Of a DNA stretch of 16,925 bases, positions 7,230 to 13,086 are shown piece after piece. The stretch lies in NCBI GenBank assembly GCA_965370045.1, contig CBDUSI010000100.1:1-16925 (forward strand). The letters run 5' to 3'. Each line of letters opens with the position of its first letter. Position 1 is the stretch's first letter. A program made the translations under genes and the position numbers. Under the pieces are notes generated by a model. It saw only the letters and a program-made list of their open reading frames with translations. It was not told the DNA's origin and ran no database searches. Source of the DNA: CAZONU01 sp965370045 (GTDB lineage: Bacteria; Planctomycetota; SZUA-567; JAKLDR01).

Positions 7230-8279
7230 TCAGCCCAGGTGCTCCGTGAAGAACTCGACGGACTTGTTGCCGCCCCAGGAGTGCTTGGCGGGGAAGTAGT
7301 CGAGCTCCAGGCGGTCGGGCGCGCCCGCGGCCCGGTATATCTTCTTCAGCTTCTTGTAGCAGAGCATGGCGGTGTCCACCTTGAAGCAGGCATCATAAGC
7401 ACCGATGTCGATAAGCAGCGGCTTGGGGGCCAGCAGCCCCTGCAGATCGGGCAGGTCCACCAGCTTGTACAGCCCGGGGGCCACCTGCATCCCACAATAG
7501 TTGATGTCGCGCATCCCGAAGTAAGCCCAGAGGTCGCTGTAGCAGATGATCTCCGCGGCCTTGAAGCGCTTGTCGCAGAGCGCGCTCCACAGGGTCATGG
7601 TCCCGCCGCCGGAGAGCCCCATGACCCCCAGCCGTTTGGCGTCCACGCCGGGCAGGCGGCCCACGAAGTCGGTGGCGGCCATCCCGTGGGCCACGTTTAT
7701 GGAAACGGAAGTCATGCCCAGCATGGTGGCGTGTAGGTAGTAGAGGTTGCACCAGTCGCGCTGCTCGGGCATCCGGTAATTGGGCTTGCGGCTCTCGTCG
7801 CGCTCGCCCTTGCCTATCCAGTCGATGGCGTAGGTGACGAAGCCCGCCTGGGCCATCTGGTGGCCGTAGTTGTAGTTGGCGCCGGCGATGCTGGCGCGCA
7901 GCTCCGGGGTGGAGTCGTTGCCCATCACCGACTCCTTGCCGAACTCGCCGTGGCCGTGCCAGCACTGGATCGCCGGGCGTCGCTCGCCGCGCTTCATGTC
8001 CCCGGGGTAGTTCACCTGGCAGACGGCGGAGACGTACTTGCCGACGTCGATGAGCCAGCGCTGCTTGCGGAGGCCGTCGTGTTGCCACTCGGCCAGCAGC
8101 TGGGGCCGGAGCGGGACCTTCTTCGGGAAATCGCCGAGGGTGGCCAGGACGCGCGGCAGCGCCTTCCTCTTCCACGCGCTGAAATCGCGCTTGTTCCTGC
8201 CGCGGAAGGCGCATTCCGGGCGGTGCTCCAGGGCCAGCTTGTGGAACATCTCCTGGGCACTCATGTTGCGGAAGGTCAT
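7230..8279 (-). CDS. alpha/beta hydrolase, acetyl-xylan-esterase/dienelactone-hydrolase-like
   Basis: A 349-residue alpha/beta-hydrolase-fold protein. The oxyanion-region motif HGHGEF is at 108-113 and the nucleophile elbow GLSGGG at 221-226 (Ser223). A probable acid is Asp296, following APKPLLIDIGAYD, and the catalytic histidine is His333 in AKHSWGG. The layout fits the Abhydrolase_7/acetyl-xylan-esterase-like group, which act on esters of sugars or small molecules. No signal peptide is visible, so it is probably cytoplasmic. The ATG has an AAGGAG ribosome binding site seven bases upstream and lies 47 bases after the pseudouridine synthase gene. The substrate cannot be told from sequence. 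The near-overlap with the PP-loop ATPase gene hints at a shared pathway. Confidence 0.82.
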   Translation of the reverse strand: MTFRNMSAQEMFHKLALEHRPECAFRGRNKRDFSAWKRKALPRVLATLGDFPKKVPLRPQLLAEWQHDGLRKQRWLIDVGKYVSAVCQVNYPGDMKRGERRPAIQCWHGHGEFGKESVMGNDSTPELRASIAGANYNYGHQMAQAGFVTYAIDWIGKGERDESRKPNYRMPEQRDWCNLYYLHATMLGMTSVSINVAHGMAATDFVGRLPGVDAKRLGVMGLSGGGTMTLWSALCDKRFKAAEIICYSDLWAYFGMRDINYCGMQVAPGLYKLVDLPDLQGLLAPKPLLIDIGAYDACFKVDTAMLCYKKLKKIYRAAGAPDRLELDYFPAKHSWGGNKSVEFFTEHLG

Positions 8280-8326
8280 GGCGGACTCCTTAACGAACGT
8301 GCTCGCGCGGGAGTCCAGCCCGGCCG

Positions 8327-9430
8327 CTACCGGCGCTTCCCGCCGCGCTTTGCGCCGCGCTTCTCTCCGCGCTTTGGGCCACGGTTCTCTCCGCGCTTCG
8401 CGCCACGGCTCTCGCCGCGCTTCGCGCCACGGCTCTCTCCGCGCTTCCCGCCACGGCTCTCGCCGCGCTTCGCGCCACGGCTCTCGCCGCGCTTCCCGCC
8501 ACGGCTCTCTCCGCGCTTCCCGCCACGGCTCTCTCCGCGCTTCCCGCCGCGCTTCTCTCCGCGCTTTGCGCCACGGCTCTCGCCGCGGCTTTCGGCTCGG
8601 CCCTCGTCGCGTTTCCCGCGCTTCTTCTGATTCTTCTTTGACTTGCTCTCCTTGGGCGGCGCCTTGCGGCTGGCGGCCGGGCGGGGCGTGCGCTTCGGCG
8701 GTTTCTTTTTCGCGCCGCCGTCGGCCGCGGCCAGCAGCGCCCGGACCTCGGTGCTCGAAAGGCGGCGATAGCCTCCGGGCTTGAGCTTGCCCACCTCCAG
8801 CGGGCCGATGCGCCTGCGGACCAGGCGCCGGACCTTGAGCCCCACCGCGGAGAGCATGCGCCGCACCTGGCGGTTGAGGCCCTCGGTGATCTTCACGGTC
8901 AGTTCCGCCCGGCGCCCCTTGCGGGGAGGGGTGACCTCCGCCGGGGCGGTGCGCCCCTCGGCGAGGTACACCCCGGCGCGCAGCTTGGCCAGGACCGCGG
9001 GAGGCATCCGGCCGTCAATCGCCACCAGGTACTCCTTGGGCACCGCGTAGCGCGGGTGGGTCAGCTTCTGGGTGAGCTCGCCGTCGTTGGTGACCACGAT
9101 GAGCCCCTCGCTGTCCTCGTCGAGGCGCCCCACGGTGTAGAGCCTGCGGGGGTCGTTGATGAGGTCCACCGCGCGCCGCCTGCCGCGCTCGGCGCGCAGC
9201 GAGCAGATGTATCCCGAGGGCTTGTACAATAGATAATAGGCGGACCGCTGGGCGAGGACCGGCTCGCCGTCCAGGCATATCTCCTGGGTCAGGGCGTCGG
9301 CCTTGCTGCCCAGCTCGGTGACGGCCTTGCCGTCGACCTCCACGCGGCCCTGGAGGATGAACTCCTCGCAGGCGCGGCGCGAGCCGAAGCCCGCCCGGGC
9401 CAGTATCTTCTGGAGCCGTTCGGAAGCCAT
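8327..9430 (-). CDS. RluB/RsuA-family pseudouridine synthase with repetitive basic C-terminal tail
   Basis: A 367-residue protein. An S4 RNA-binding domain (about 2-60: LQKILARAGFGSRRACEEFI) is followed by a pseudouridine synthase core with the catalytic Asp104 in GRLDEDSEGLIVVTNDG. KEYLVAIDG (132-140) and the core's closing region EGLNRQVRRML (183-193) also fit. This family modifies uridines in large (RluB/E/F) or small (RsuA) ribosomal RNA. The core ends near residue 238. A Lys/Pro-rich linker follows, then about nine octapeptide units of the form KRGESRGG/A (289-360) and a short end. The tail is strongly basic and probably binds RNA. The ATG lacks a strong ribosome binding site. The gene heads a minus-strand group and diverges from the STAS gene. 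Confidence 0.9.
   Translation of the reverse strand: MASERLQKILARAGFGSRRACEEFILQGRVEVDGKAVTELGSKADALTQEICLDGEPVLAQRSAYYLLYKPSGYICSLRAERGRRRAVDLINDPRRLYTVGRLDEDSEGLIVVTNDGELTQKLTHPRYAVPKEYLVAIDGRMPPAVLAKLRAGVYLAEGRTAPAEVTPPRKGRRAELTVKITEGLNRQVRRMLSAVGLKVRRLVRRRIGPLEVGKLKPGGYRRLSSTEVRALLAAADGGAKKKPPKRTPRPAASRKAPPKESKSKKNQKKRGKRDEGRAESRGESRGAKRGEKRGGKRGESRGGKRGESRGGKRGESRGAKRGESRGGKRGESRGAKRGESRGAKRGENRGPKRGEKRGAKRGGKRR
8330..8566 (-). repeat. coding minisatellite in the pseudouridine synthase tail
   Basis: A tandem array with a 24-base unit (themselves pairs of related 12-base units) encodes the KRGESRGG/A octapeptides. Units differ by a few bases, mostly Gly/Ala and Ser/Lys/Asn changes. The period is a multiple of three, so changes in copy number keep the frame. 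Confidence 0.93.
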
Positions 9431-9485
9431 GATTCGCCAAGTCTCGCCGCAACGGACGAATAATCAAGCTCCCCCGCCCGATAAG

Positions 9486-9516
9486 TTGAGAAATTCCGAC
9501 CTCCGGACGATATAAT
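9486..9516 (+). promoter_or_regulatory. candidate promoter for the STAS gene
   Basis: A perfect -10 TATAAT (9511-9516) is preceded by TTGAGA (9486-9491) at a long 19-base spacing. Transcription would begin near 9523, giving a leader of about 38 bases with a GGGAGA ribosome binding site before the ATG at 9561. The surroundings are AT-rich for this genome. Confidence 0.55.
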
Positions 9517-9560
9517 ATACACAGGACCGGCCTTCAACGGCCTGCCAGGGAGAAATAGTT

Positions 9561-9893
9561 ATGCCCAAGGAAATCTGCCGCCTGACTGCCGAACCCGAGA
9601 AGGGCCGGGCGATCCTGAGCGTTAATCGCGACACACTGGATATGGGCGAGCAGCAGGAGTTCCGGGACGGCTGTCGCCAGCTGCTGGAGACCGGCCAGGA
9701 CCACCTATACGTCGACCTGCGCGGGCTGCGCAGCCTGCTGAGCATCTACCTGGATATAGTCCTGGAGGCCAACGGCGAGGTCCGCGACGCGGGGCGGCGC
9801 TTCACGGTGCTGGCCGGCGAGCGGCTGGGAGACCTCTTCCGCACGGTGGTCGGCCCCGAAATTCTGGACGTCGGCTACACCGATCCCGAGTAG
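9561..9893 (+). CDS. STAS-domain protein, anti-sigma-factor-antagonist-like
   Basis: A 110-residue protein that is almost entirely one STAS domain. The core pattern is visible: AILSVNRDTLDMG, then LYVDLRGLRSLLSIYLDIVLEAN (49-71), then FTVLAGERLGDLFRTVVG and a final ILDVGY strand. Classical members (SpoIIAA, RsbV) bind anti-sigma kinases and are controlled by phosphorylation of a serine in DSSG. Here the aligned residues read Leu60-Ser61-Ile62-Tyr63, so the phosphorylated serine position is probably an isoleucine. The alignment was made by eye. No kinase, phosphatase or sigma factor is adjacent, so the partner is unknown. The ATG has a GGGAGA ribosome binding site. Confidence 0.75.
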   Translation: MPKEICRLTAEPEKGRAILSVNRDTLDMGEQQEFRDGCRQLLETGQDHLYVDLRGLRSLLSIYLDIVLEANGEVRDAGRRFTVLAGERLGDLFRTVVGPEILDVGYTDPE

Positions 9894-9980
9894 CGCGCCG
9901 CCGCCGTCAAGAGAGATGGGCCTGGACAATTAAGGTGGGGGGCACCGGAACAGCCCGGTCAGCATTTTATCGGTAACCGC

Positions 9981-10015
9981 CCCCGGATTGCGCCCCGGAT
10001 TGCGCCCGGATTGCG
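9981..10015. repeat. three tandem 12-base units
   Basis: The unit CCCCGGATTGCG occurs at 9981-9992 and 9993-10004, and again at 10005-10015 lacking one C. It lies in the 156-base gap between the convergent STAS and GIY-YIG genes. No other feature was recognised in that gap. Confidence 0.95.
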
Positions 10016-10049
10016 GAGGCGCGGAATGGTCCCTAGACTATGTGGCCGA

Positions 10050-10781
10050 TCAGAAAATCTTCTTCCACCTCTTGAAGGCGCGAACATCAGCAGGCGTTAG
10101 TTCAAACCATTCGCCCTTCTTACGTCTACTGGCGAACCGCTTGTGCCAATAGGCCTCGACACCGGCAGGGTCATCCGTCTTGATATGGTGCAGGGGTTTC
10201 ACTTCTTCGGGCAGTTCAATCCCGACTTCTCCCTCCCGTCGCAGGATGTTGTTGGTGCGGCCGATTTTGTACTCCCTCCGAGAGCCGTGCTTGAGCATGT
10301 AGACGTAACCACAAGAGGAAGTGGTGGTGTCAGTTTCCTCGGCGTCTTGTGGGGCTTCTGAGCGGGCGTACTCTCTCCACAAGTCGGCCACGTCCTCGTA
10401 ACCGGAATTGGCTTCACAGAACGCAACAATGCGAGAAGCCTTCCGTGATTTGTTCCCAAGACGGCGGAAGGGTTTGGTGGAGGGAAACGAGGGGTTCGTC
10501 TGCGCCTCAAGTCTCAGGTCTGCGTGAGTAGGTGCATGATTCAGATTTCTTGTGAGCTGGGCCAGTGTCTTCAGTAGGAACTCGTCATCGTAAGCCTTGC
10601 ACATACGATTCGGCTGTAGTCCGGCTTCACGAACAGCGTCACTCCACCGAGCCCAATGCCTGCCGCACCAACCGTGATAGCTAATCCCAGTCTCATTCTC
10701 GAATCGCAGACGGCCGGGAGCCTTTCCTCCATTGGCTTCCGCGAGGCGCCGGATTTCGTTGAGGATATGTTCCTTGTCCAT
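10050..10781 (-). CDS. GIY-YIG nuclease-domain (T5orf172/MUG113-like) protein with homing-endonuclease-associated repeats
   Basis: A 243-residue protein from the ATG at 10779-10781; the frame extends 12 codons further only to a TTG that lies in the promoter. Two N-terminal repeats (about 3-60 and 65-140) resemble HNH-associated DNA-binding repeats: ILNEIRRLAEANGGKAPG followed by a W/F-rich half, and a looser second copy. The C-terminal domain is GIY-YIG-like of the T5orf172 type: GYVYMLK (158-164), YKIGRTNNILRRE (171-183), then DPAGVEAYWHKRF and GEWFELTPADV (224-234). Glu209 is a candidate catalytic residue. The parts suggest a site-specific DNA-cleaving or DNA-binding protein of mobile origin. 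Base composition is visibly less GC-rich than in the neighbouring genes, consistent with acquisition. Function beyond the domains is unknown. Confidence 0.8.
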   Translation of the reverse strand: MDKEHILNEIRRLAEANGGKAPGRLRFENETGISYHGWCGRHWARWSDAVREAGLQPNRMCKAYDDEFLLKTLAQLTRNLNHAPTHADLRLEAQTNPSFPSTKPFRRLGNKSRKASRIVAFCEANSGYEDVADLWREYARSEAPQDAEETDTTTSSCGYVYMLKHGSRREYKIGRTNNILRREGEVGIELPEEVKPLHHIKTDDPAGVEAYWHKRFASRRKKGEWFELTPADVRAFKRWKKIF

Positions 10782-10788
10782 GAATGCT

Positions 10789-10817
10789 ATTATGAGCCAA
10801 GCTGGTATTCTTGTCAA
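10789..10817 (-). promoter_or_regulatory. sigma-70 promoter of the GIY-YIG gene, leaderless layout
   Basis: On the minus strand TTGACA (10817-10812) and CATAAT (10794-10789) are 17 bases apart. The -10 ends seven bases before the ATG (10781) and no ribosome binding site is visible. Transcription should start at or next to the start codon. Confidence 0.75.
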
Positions 10818-10885
10818 CAGGTAGGGTGATACAACATCTATCTAGGGGCTTACACGTTCACGAATGGCTTTCTTGATTCGCCGCG

Positions 10886-11278
10886 TCACCTGCTGCCGAG
10901 GCCCCCGGGGTGGCCGCACTGGCCACAGTTCTTGACCTGCCGTTTCCGCAAGACCTGGCCTTTGACCTCCCGACTGCGCCCACAGTCGCAGAGACACAGC
11001 CAGACGCTTCTCTTTATCTTCTCCGACCAGACCGGCGCGATCACGGTGAGACTGCCCACCCGCCGGCCGACAAGATTGTACTTCATCTTGCCGCGTTGGG
11101 ACCGGAGCCAGCACTTCTGGCAGAACCCGTGCTTGTTCCTTCCGCGCGGCTGTGCGCACTCCGAGCAAAGGAGGGGCGGTGGTGGGCGCTGGCGCTTCCG
11201 GGCCTCCATCATTGCTGCCTGCGGGAGAATCCGGGGGCGCGGGAGAATCCGGGGGCGGTTACCGATTTCCGGTGGCAT
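10886..11278 (-). CDS. small protein with two cysteine zinc-binding modules, phage/mobile-element type
   Basis: A 130-residue protein of unknown role. An N-terminal Pro-rich segment includes RPRILP twice, encoded by an 18-base tandem repeat. A zinc-ribbon-like module follows: CSEC (38-41) and CQKC (53-56). The second module is YNLVGRRVGSLTVIAP followed by WLCLCDCGR (93-101) and NCGQCG (117-122). This V/I-G-x-x-x-G-x-L-T-V-I ... CxCDCG ... CGxC arrangement is common in phage and mobile-element DNA-binding proteins, often near HNH or AP2 domains. Start: ATG at 11276-11278, with a TTG just before it as alternative and a GGAG ten bases upstream. A well-spaced promoter lies just ahead. It precedes the GIY-YIG gene on the same strand and may belong with it. 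Confidence 0.6.
   Translation of the reverse strand: MPPEIGNRPRILPRPRILPQAAMMEARKRQRPPPPLLCSECAQPRGRNKHGFCQKCWLRSQRGKMKYNLVGRRVGSLTVIAPVWSEKIKRSVWLCLCDCGRSREVKGQVLRKRQVKNCGQCGHPGGLGSR
11221..11256. repeat. two tandem 18-base units
   Basis: GCGGGAGAATCCGGGGGC occurs twice without interruption (11221-11238 and 11239-11256). It lies inside the small zinc protein gene and encodes its duplicated RPRILP on the other strand. Confidence 0.95.
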
Positions 11279-11309
11279 CAATTCCCCGCTCCATTCGCTC
11301 CTCTAATCA

Positions 11310-11338
11310 AGTATGGCCCCGCCGGGCGCGGAAGTCAA
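11310..11338 (-). promoter_or_regulatory. candidate promoter of the small zinc protein gene
   Basis: On the minus strand TTGACT (11338-11333) and CATACT (11315-11310) are 17 bases apart. The start point would be near 11303, leaving a leader of about 25 bases with a GGAG ribosome binding site at 11292-11289. Confidence 0.6.
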
Positions 11339-11363
11339 GGCTAACCTCAGTTGCCGGTGGCCG

Positions 11364-11384
11364 GTTGTCAGTTGTCAGTTGTCA
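11364..11384. repeat. three tandem 7-base units
   Basis: GTTGTCA occurs three times in a row. It lies in the roughly 200-base stretch (11340-11525) between divergent promoters, in which no gene was recognised. Confidence 0.9.
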
Positions 11385-11524
11385 GAACCCTTGAGTCCGA
11401 AAGCCTCCCCTTCTTCGCGCCCCTGCGGCTGTTTTCTGCATTTTACTGTTTCGCGTATCCAATTGATATACAGCCCGTTACGCCCTTCTAGCCCGACCAC
11501 GCCATTATTTTCTCAGAATTCCGC

Positions 11525-11553
11525 TTGACACTCTGGCAACTTCGGTGTACAAT
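11525..11553 (+). promoter_or_regulatory. strong sigma-70 promoter of the accessory gene
   Basis: A perfect TTGACA (11525-11530) and TACAAT (11548-11553) are separated by 17 bases. Transcription should begin near 11560, so the transcript starts with the structured leader at 11573-11671. Confidence 0.85.
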
Positions 11554-11572
11554 ACTGTAGTGCTGAGTGGTT

Positions 11573-11671
11573 CCCGAAGAGAGCCCGAAGCGCTGCAGCG
11601 GGGTTCGTCGAAACCACGCCAGGAGGGCGGAACCCCGATGGTTTGCCAGGGAGGGCAAAAGAGGTCGTTTG
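11573..11671 (+). ncRNA. structured leader with GGA-loop hairpins (copy A)
   Basis: The segment starts just after the predicted transcription start. An eight-pair stem CGGGGTTC/GAACCCCG (11599-11606 with 11630-11637) encloses a CGCC/GGCG hairpin with loop AGGAG (11617-11629). A second hairpin, TTTGCC/GGCAAA, has loop AGGGAG (11642-11659). The Shine-Dalgarno-like AGGAGG overlaps the first loop. A diverged copy with matching order of blocks lies at 16158-16287 on the minus strand, with compensatory changes in the second hairpin. Role unknown: a regulatory 5' leader or an RNA-binding-protein target is inferred. Confidence 0.55.
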
Positions 11672-12714
11672 AGAGAGTTGACATGCCTGAAGCGGTTGAG
11701 GACGGAGTTCGGCGGGTACTGCGCCAGGTGGCCTGCCTGCGCTTGCAGGGCGTTCACTGGGCGGGAGCGGCGGAGAGCCTTGATGACTGGTCCGCCGACG
11801 AACTCATGGACCTCGCTTGGGAGCACCGGGAGCTTTGGGAGCAGACCTGCGCCCAGGCCGAGCACGATATGGTCCGGCGCCTGGCCGGCAAGGCGCTGAG
11901 GGCGCTTGAAGACCTGTTGCAGGATACGAACGCCTACATCGTGAAGGACGCCGCCAAGACGCTGCTGACCCATTCCCGCTGGGCGGCGGGCAATCAATCC
12001 ACAGATTACACCGATTACACAGATAATTGCCAAGGCCAGGAATCTATGACCTCTGTGGCATCTGTGCAATCTGTGGATTGTAGTTGTGCCTCGGTGGTTG
12101 ATTTGCAGCGAGTCGCCGAGATCGCCGTGGAGGCCATGGAGAAGCTGAGCGAGCTGCTTCACGACCCCGAGAGCCGTAACCAACTCCGCTCCGCGCAGAG
12201 CATCCTGGTGCAATACCGCTGGTGGTGGCGCGTGACGCATCCGCGCGTCCCCCGTGAGAGAGCGCCCAAGGGCCCCGACTGGAAGGCCATCCTGCCCTGG
12301 CAGGAGGAGGACGCGCCGCCGCCCCCCGACAGAATCTCTATCCACGAAAACGGGAAGCTGATCGGTCAGGAGGGCAGGATAGTCGAGTTCGCGCGGCCCG
12401 GGTACCCCGACGCGTCCTGGGAGAAGACCGGCGCGGCGGCCGACGAGTATATTCGCGAACTCGTCGGCGGTGAGAAGCCCGGCGTCGAGTTCATGTGGTA
12501 CGGGCACTGGCGCGGGACGCACTTTGAGCGCATCGCCGGCCGCGACAATATTCCCTGGCCCCCACCCGAAGAGATGATCTCCGGCCGCTGGTACGCCGTC
12601 TGGGACGAGGAGAAGCGCGACCTCAGAGTGAAACCGCTGCCGGACTCCTGGCAAACCGGCGATCCCGAACCCCCCGACGGCTGGGGCCCGAACTCGCGGG
12701 CAAGCCCCAACTAA
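11638..12714 (+). CDS. unrecognised accessory protein, member of a duplicated family
   Basis: I do not recognise this 358-residue protein. The ATG at 11638 is chosen for the AGGAGG 11 bases upstream. An ATG at 11683 is the main alternative, because the diverged leader copy lacks the first start codon and has a stop there. Residues 25-55 look helix-turn-helix-like (RQVACLRLQGVHWAGAAESL). Two related helical repeats follow: 81-115 (ALRALEDLLQD ... LLTHSRW) and 159-197 (AMEKLSELLHD ... ILVQYRWWW). They are separated by an in-frame palindromic repeat insertion. The C-terminal half (209-358: KGPDWKAILPWQEEDAPPPP, EFMWYGHWRGTHFERIAGRD, SGRWYAVWDEE) is almost identical to the partial gene at 16342-16925. 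The N-terminus loosely recalls small-terminase-type DNA-binding proteins. That is a weak resemblance, not an assignment. Confidence 0.7.
   Translation: MVCQGGQKRSFERVDMPEAVEDGVRRVLRQVACLRLQGVHWAGAAESLDDWSADELMDLAWEHRELWEQTCAQAEHDMVRRLAGKALRALEDLLQDTNAYIVKDAAKTLLTHSRWAAGNQSTDYTDYTDNCQGQESMTSVASVQSVDCSCASVVDLQRVAEIAVEAMEKLSELLHDPESRNQLRSAQSILVQYRWWWRVTHPRVPRERAPKGPDWKAILPWQEEDAPPPPDRISIHENGKLIGQEGRIVEFARPGYPDASWEKTGAAADEYIRELVGGEKPGVEFMWYGHWRGTHFERIAGRDNIPWPPPEEMISGRWYAVWDEEKRDLRVKPLPDSWQTGDPEPPDGWGPNSRASPN
11995..12080. repeat. palindromic CACAGATTAC-type repeat inserted in a coding region
   Basis: Perfect 13-base arms CAATCCACAGATT (11995-12007) and AATCTGTGGATTG (12068-12080) flank further imperfectly paired ACACAGAT/ATCTGTG sequence. 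The frame stays open, giving STDYTDYTDN and ASVQSVDCS, between the two helical repeats of the host protein. Related CGCAGAT/CACAGATT units occur after the stop codons of both family members. Confidence 0.9.
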
Positions 12715-12747
12715 TTAGCCGCAGATGGACGCAGATAGCACAGATTA
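12255..12747. repeat. inverted duplication, left copy
   Basis: The sequence from about residue 208 of the accessory gene, through its stop and 31 bases into the 3' region, is closely matched in opposite orientation at about 16311-16800. Both copies end in the same GCAGATGGACGCAGATAG motif. Differences inside the gene fall largely at third codon positions. Confidence 0.9.
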
Positions 12748-12816
12748 AGGACTTAGATCGCGGCGGGGACGGCTCCGCGGGGACATGAACCAAGGCCGCG
12801 GAGTGGCCGACTTCGT

Positions 12817-12840
12817 GTCCCCGGAACAGGAGCCGGGGAC
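12817..12840. repeat. inverted repeat GTCCCCGG/CCGGGGAC
   Basis: Perfect eight-base arms (12817-12824 and 12833-12840) flank an eight-base loop. No T-run follows on either strand, so it is not an obvious terminator. Similar GGGGAC-rich sequence occurs just upstream (about 12763-12785). Confidence 0.85.
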
Positions 12841-12842
12841 CA

Positions 12843-12875
12843 ACCACGGAGGAGATGGAGTACACGGAGGCGGAG
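12843..12875. repeat. ACGGAGG-type short dispersed repeat
   Basis: CCACGGAGGAGATGGAGTAC followed by ACGGAGGCGGAGG gives spaced GGAG units at intervals of roughly 8 to 12 bases. It resembles the other short-period intergenic repeats of this window in style, not in sequence. Confidence 0.55.
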
Positions 12876-12935
12876 GGACGCACCGCGCCTATGGGCGCGG
12901 GCCGGCCCGGAGCGGCGAGCGACTTTAAGCGAGCC

Positions 12936-12975
12936 GTCGCCAGGGATGGCGACTACGACCTGAGTCAGGGATGAC
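12936..12975 (+). other. paired AGGGAT-loop hairpins
   Basis: GTCGCC/GGCGAC (12936-12941 with 12948-12953) makes a perfect six-pair stem around the hexaloop AGGGAT. A second AGGGAT loop, at 12967-12972, is closed only by GTC/GAC. Both contain CAGGGATG, which fits the CANGGANG consensus of CsrA/RsmA binding sites. Whether this stretch is transcribed is unknown. Confidence 0.5.
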
Positions 12976-13019
12976 GGATATGTTAGGAGCGCCCGCCCTT
13001 CGCCCTCCGCCCTCCGCAG

Positions 13020-13047
13020 TTGCAGACGGAAGGCGCGCCGCTATCAT
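13020..13047 (+). promoter_or_regulatory. candidate galE promoter
   Basis: TTGCAG (13020-13025) and TATCAT (13042-13047) are separated by 16 bases. They lie 39 bases ahead of the galE start, which has its own GGAGG ribosome binding site at 13074-13078. Confidence 0.5.
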
Positions 13048-13086
13048 ATTCCGTCCGCAGGGGATACTTGATCGGAGGCCGATGGC

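Larger units (their letters stand above)
12715..13086. other. gene-free repeat-rich spacer
   Basis: No gene is supported in these 372 bases. They contain the CGCAGATGGACGCAGATAG tail of the duplication, a GTCCCCGG/CCGGGGAC inverted repeat, an ACGGAGG-type repeat, two AGGGAT-loop hairpins, a short CCCTCCG tandem near 13003-13018, and the promoter and ribosome binding site of galE. Confidence 0.85.

Noticed and set aside
8330..8590. The 24-base repeats as a CRISPR array
   Set aside because: There are no unique spacers; the units are contiguous, in frame, and encode a protein tail.
7860..8784. Plus-strand open frames with repeats such as FAPRLSPR and RHGSRRAS
   Set aside because: They are the reverse reading of the pseudouridine synthase tail repeats, not independent genes.
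9944..9968. Possible terminator after the STAS gene (ACCGG/CCGGT then TTTTA)
   Set aside because: The stem is only five pairs and the T-run is short and offset by several bases, so support is too weak.
10782..10817. An upstream TTG start adding 12 residues to the GIY-YIG protein
   Set aside because: That codon lies in the -35 element of the gene's own promoter, so it would not be transcribed.
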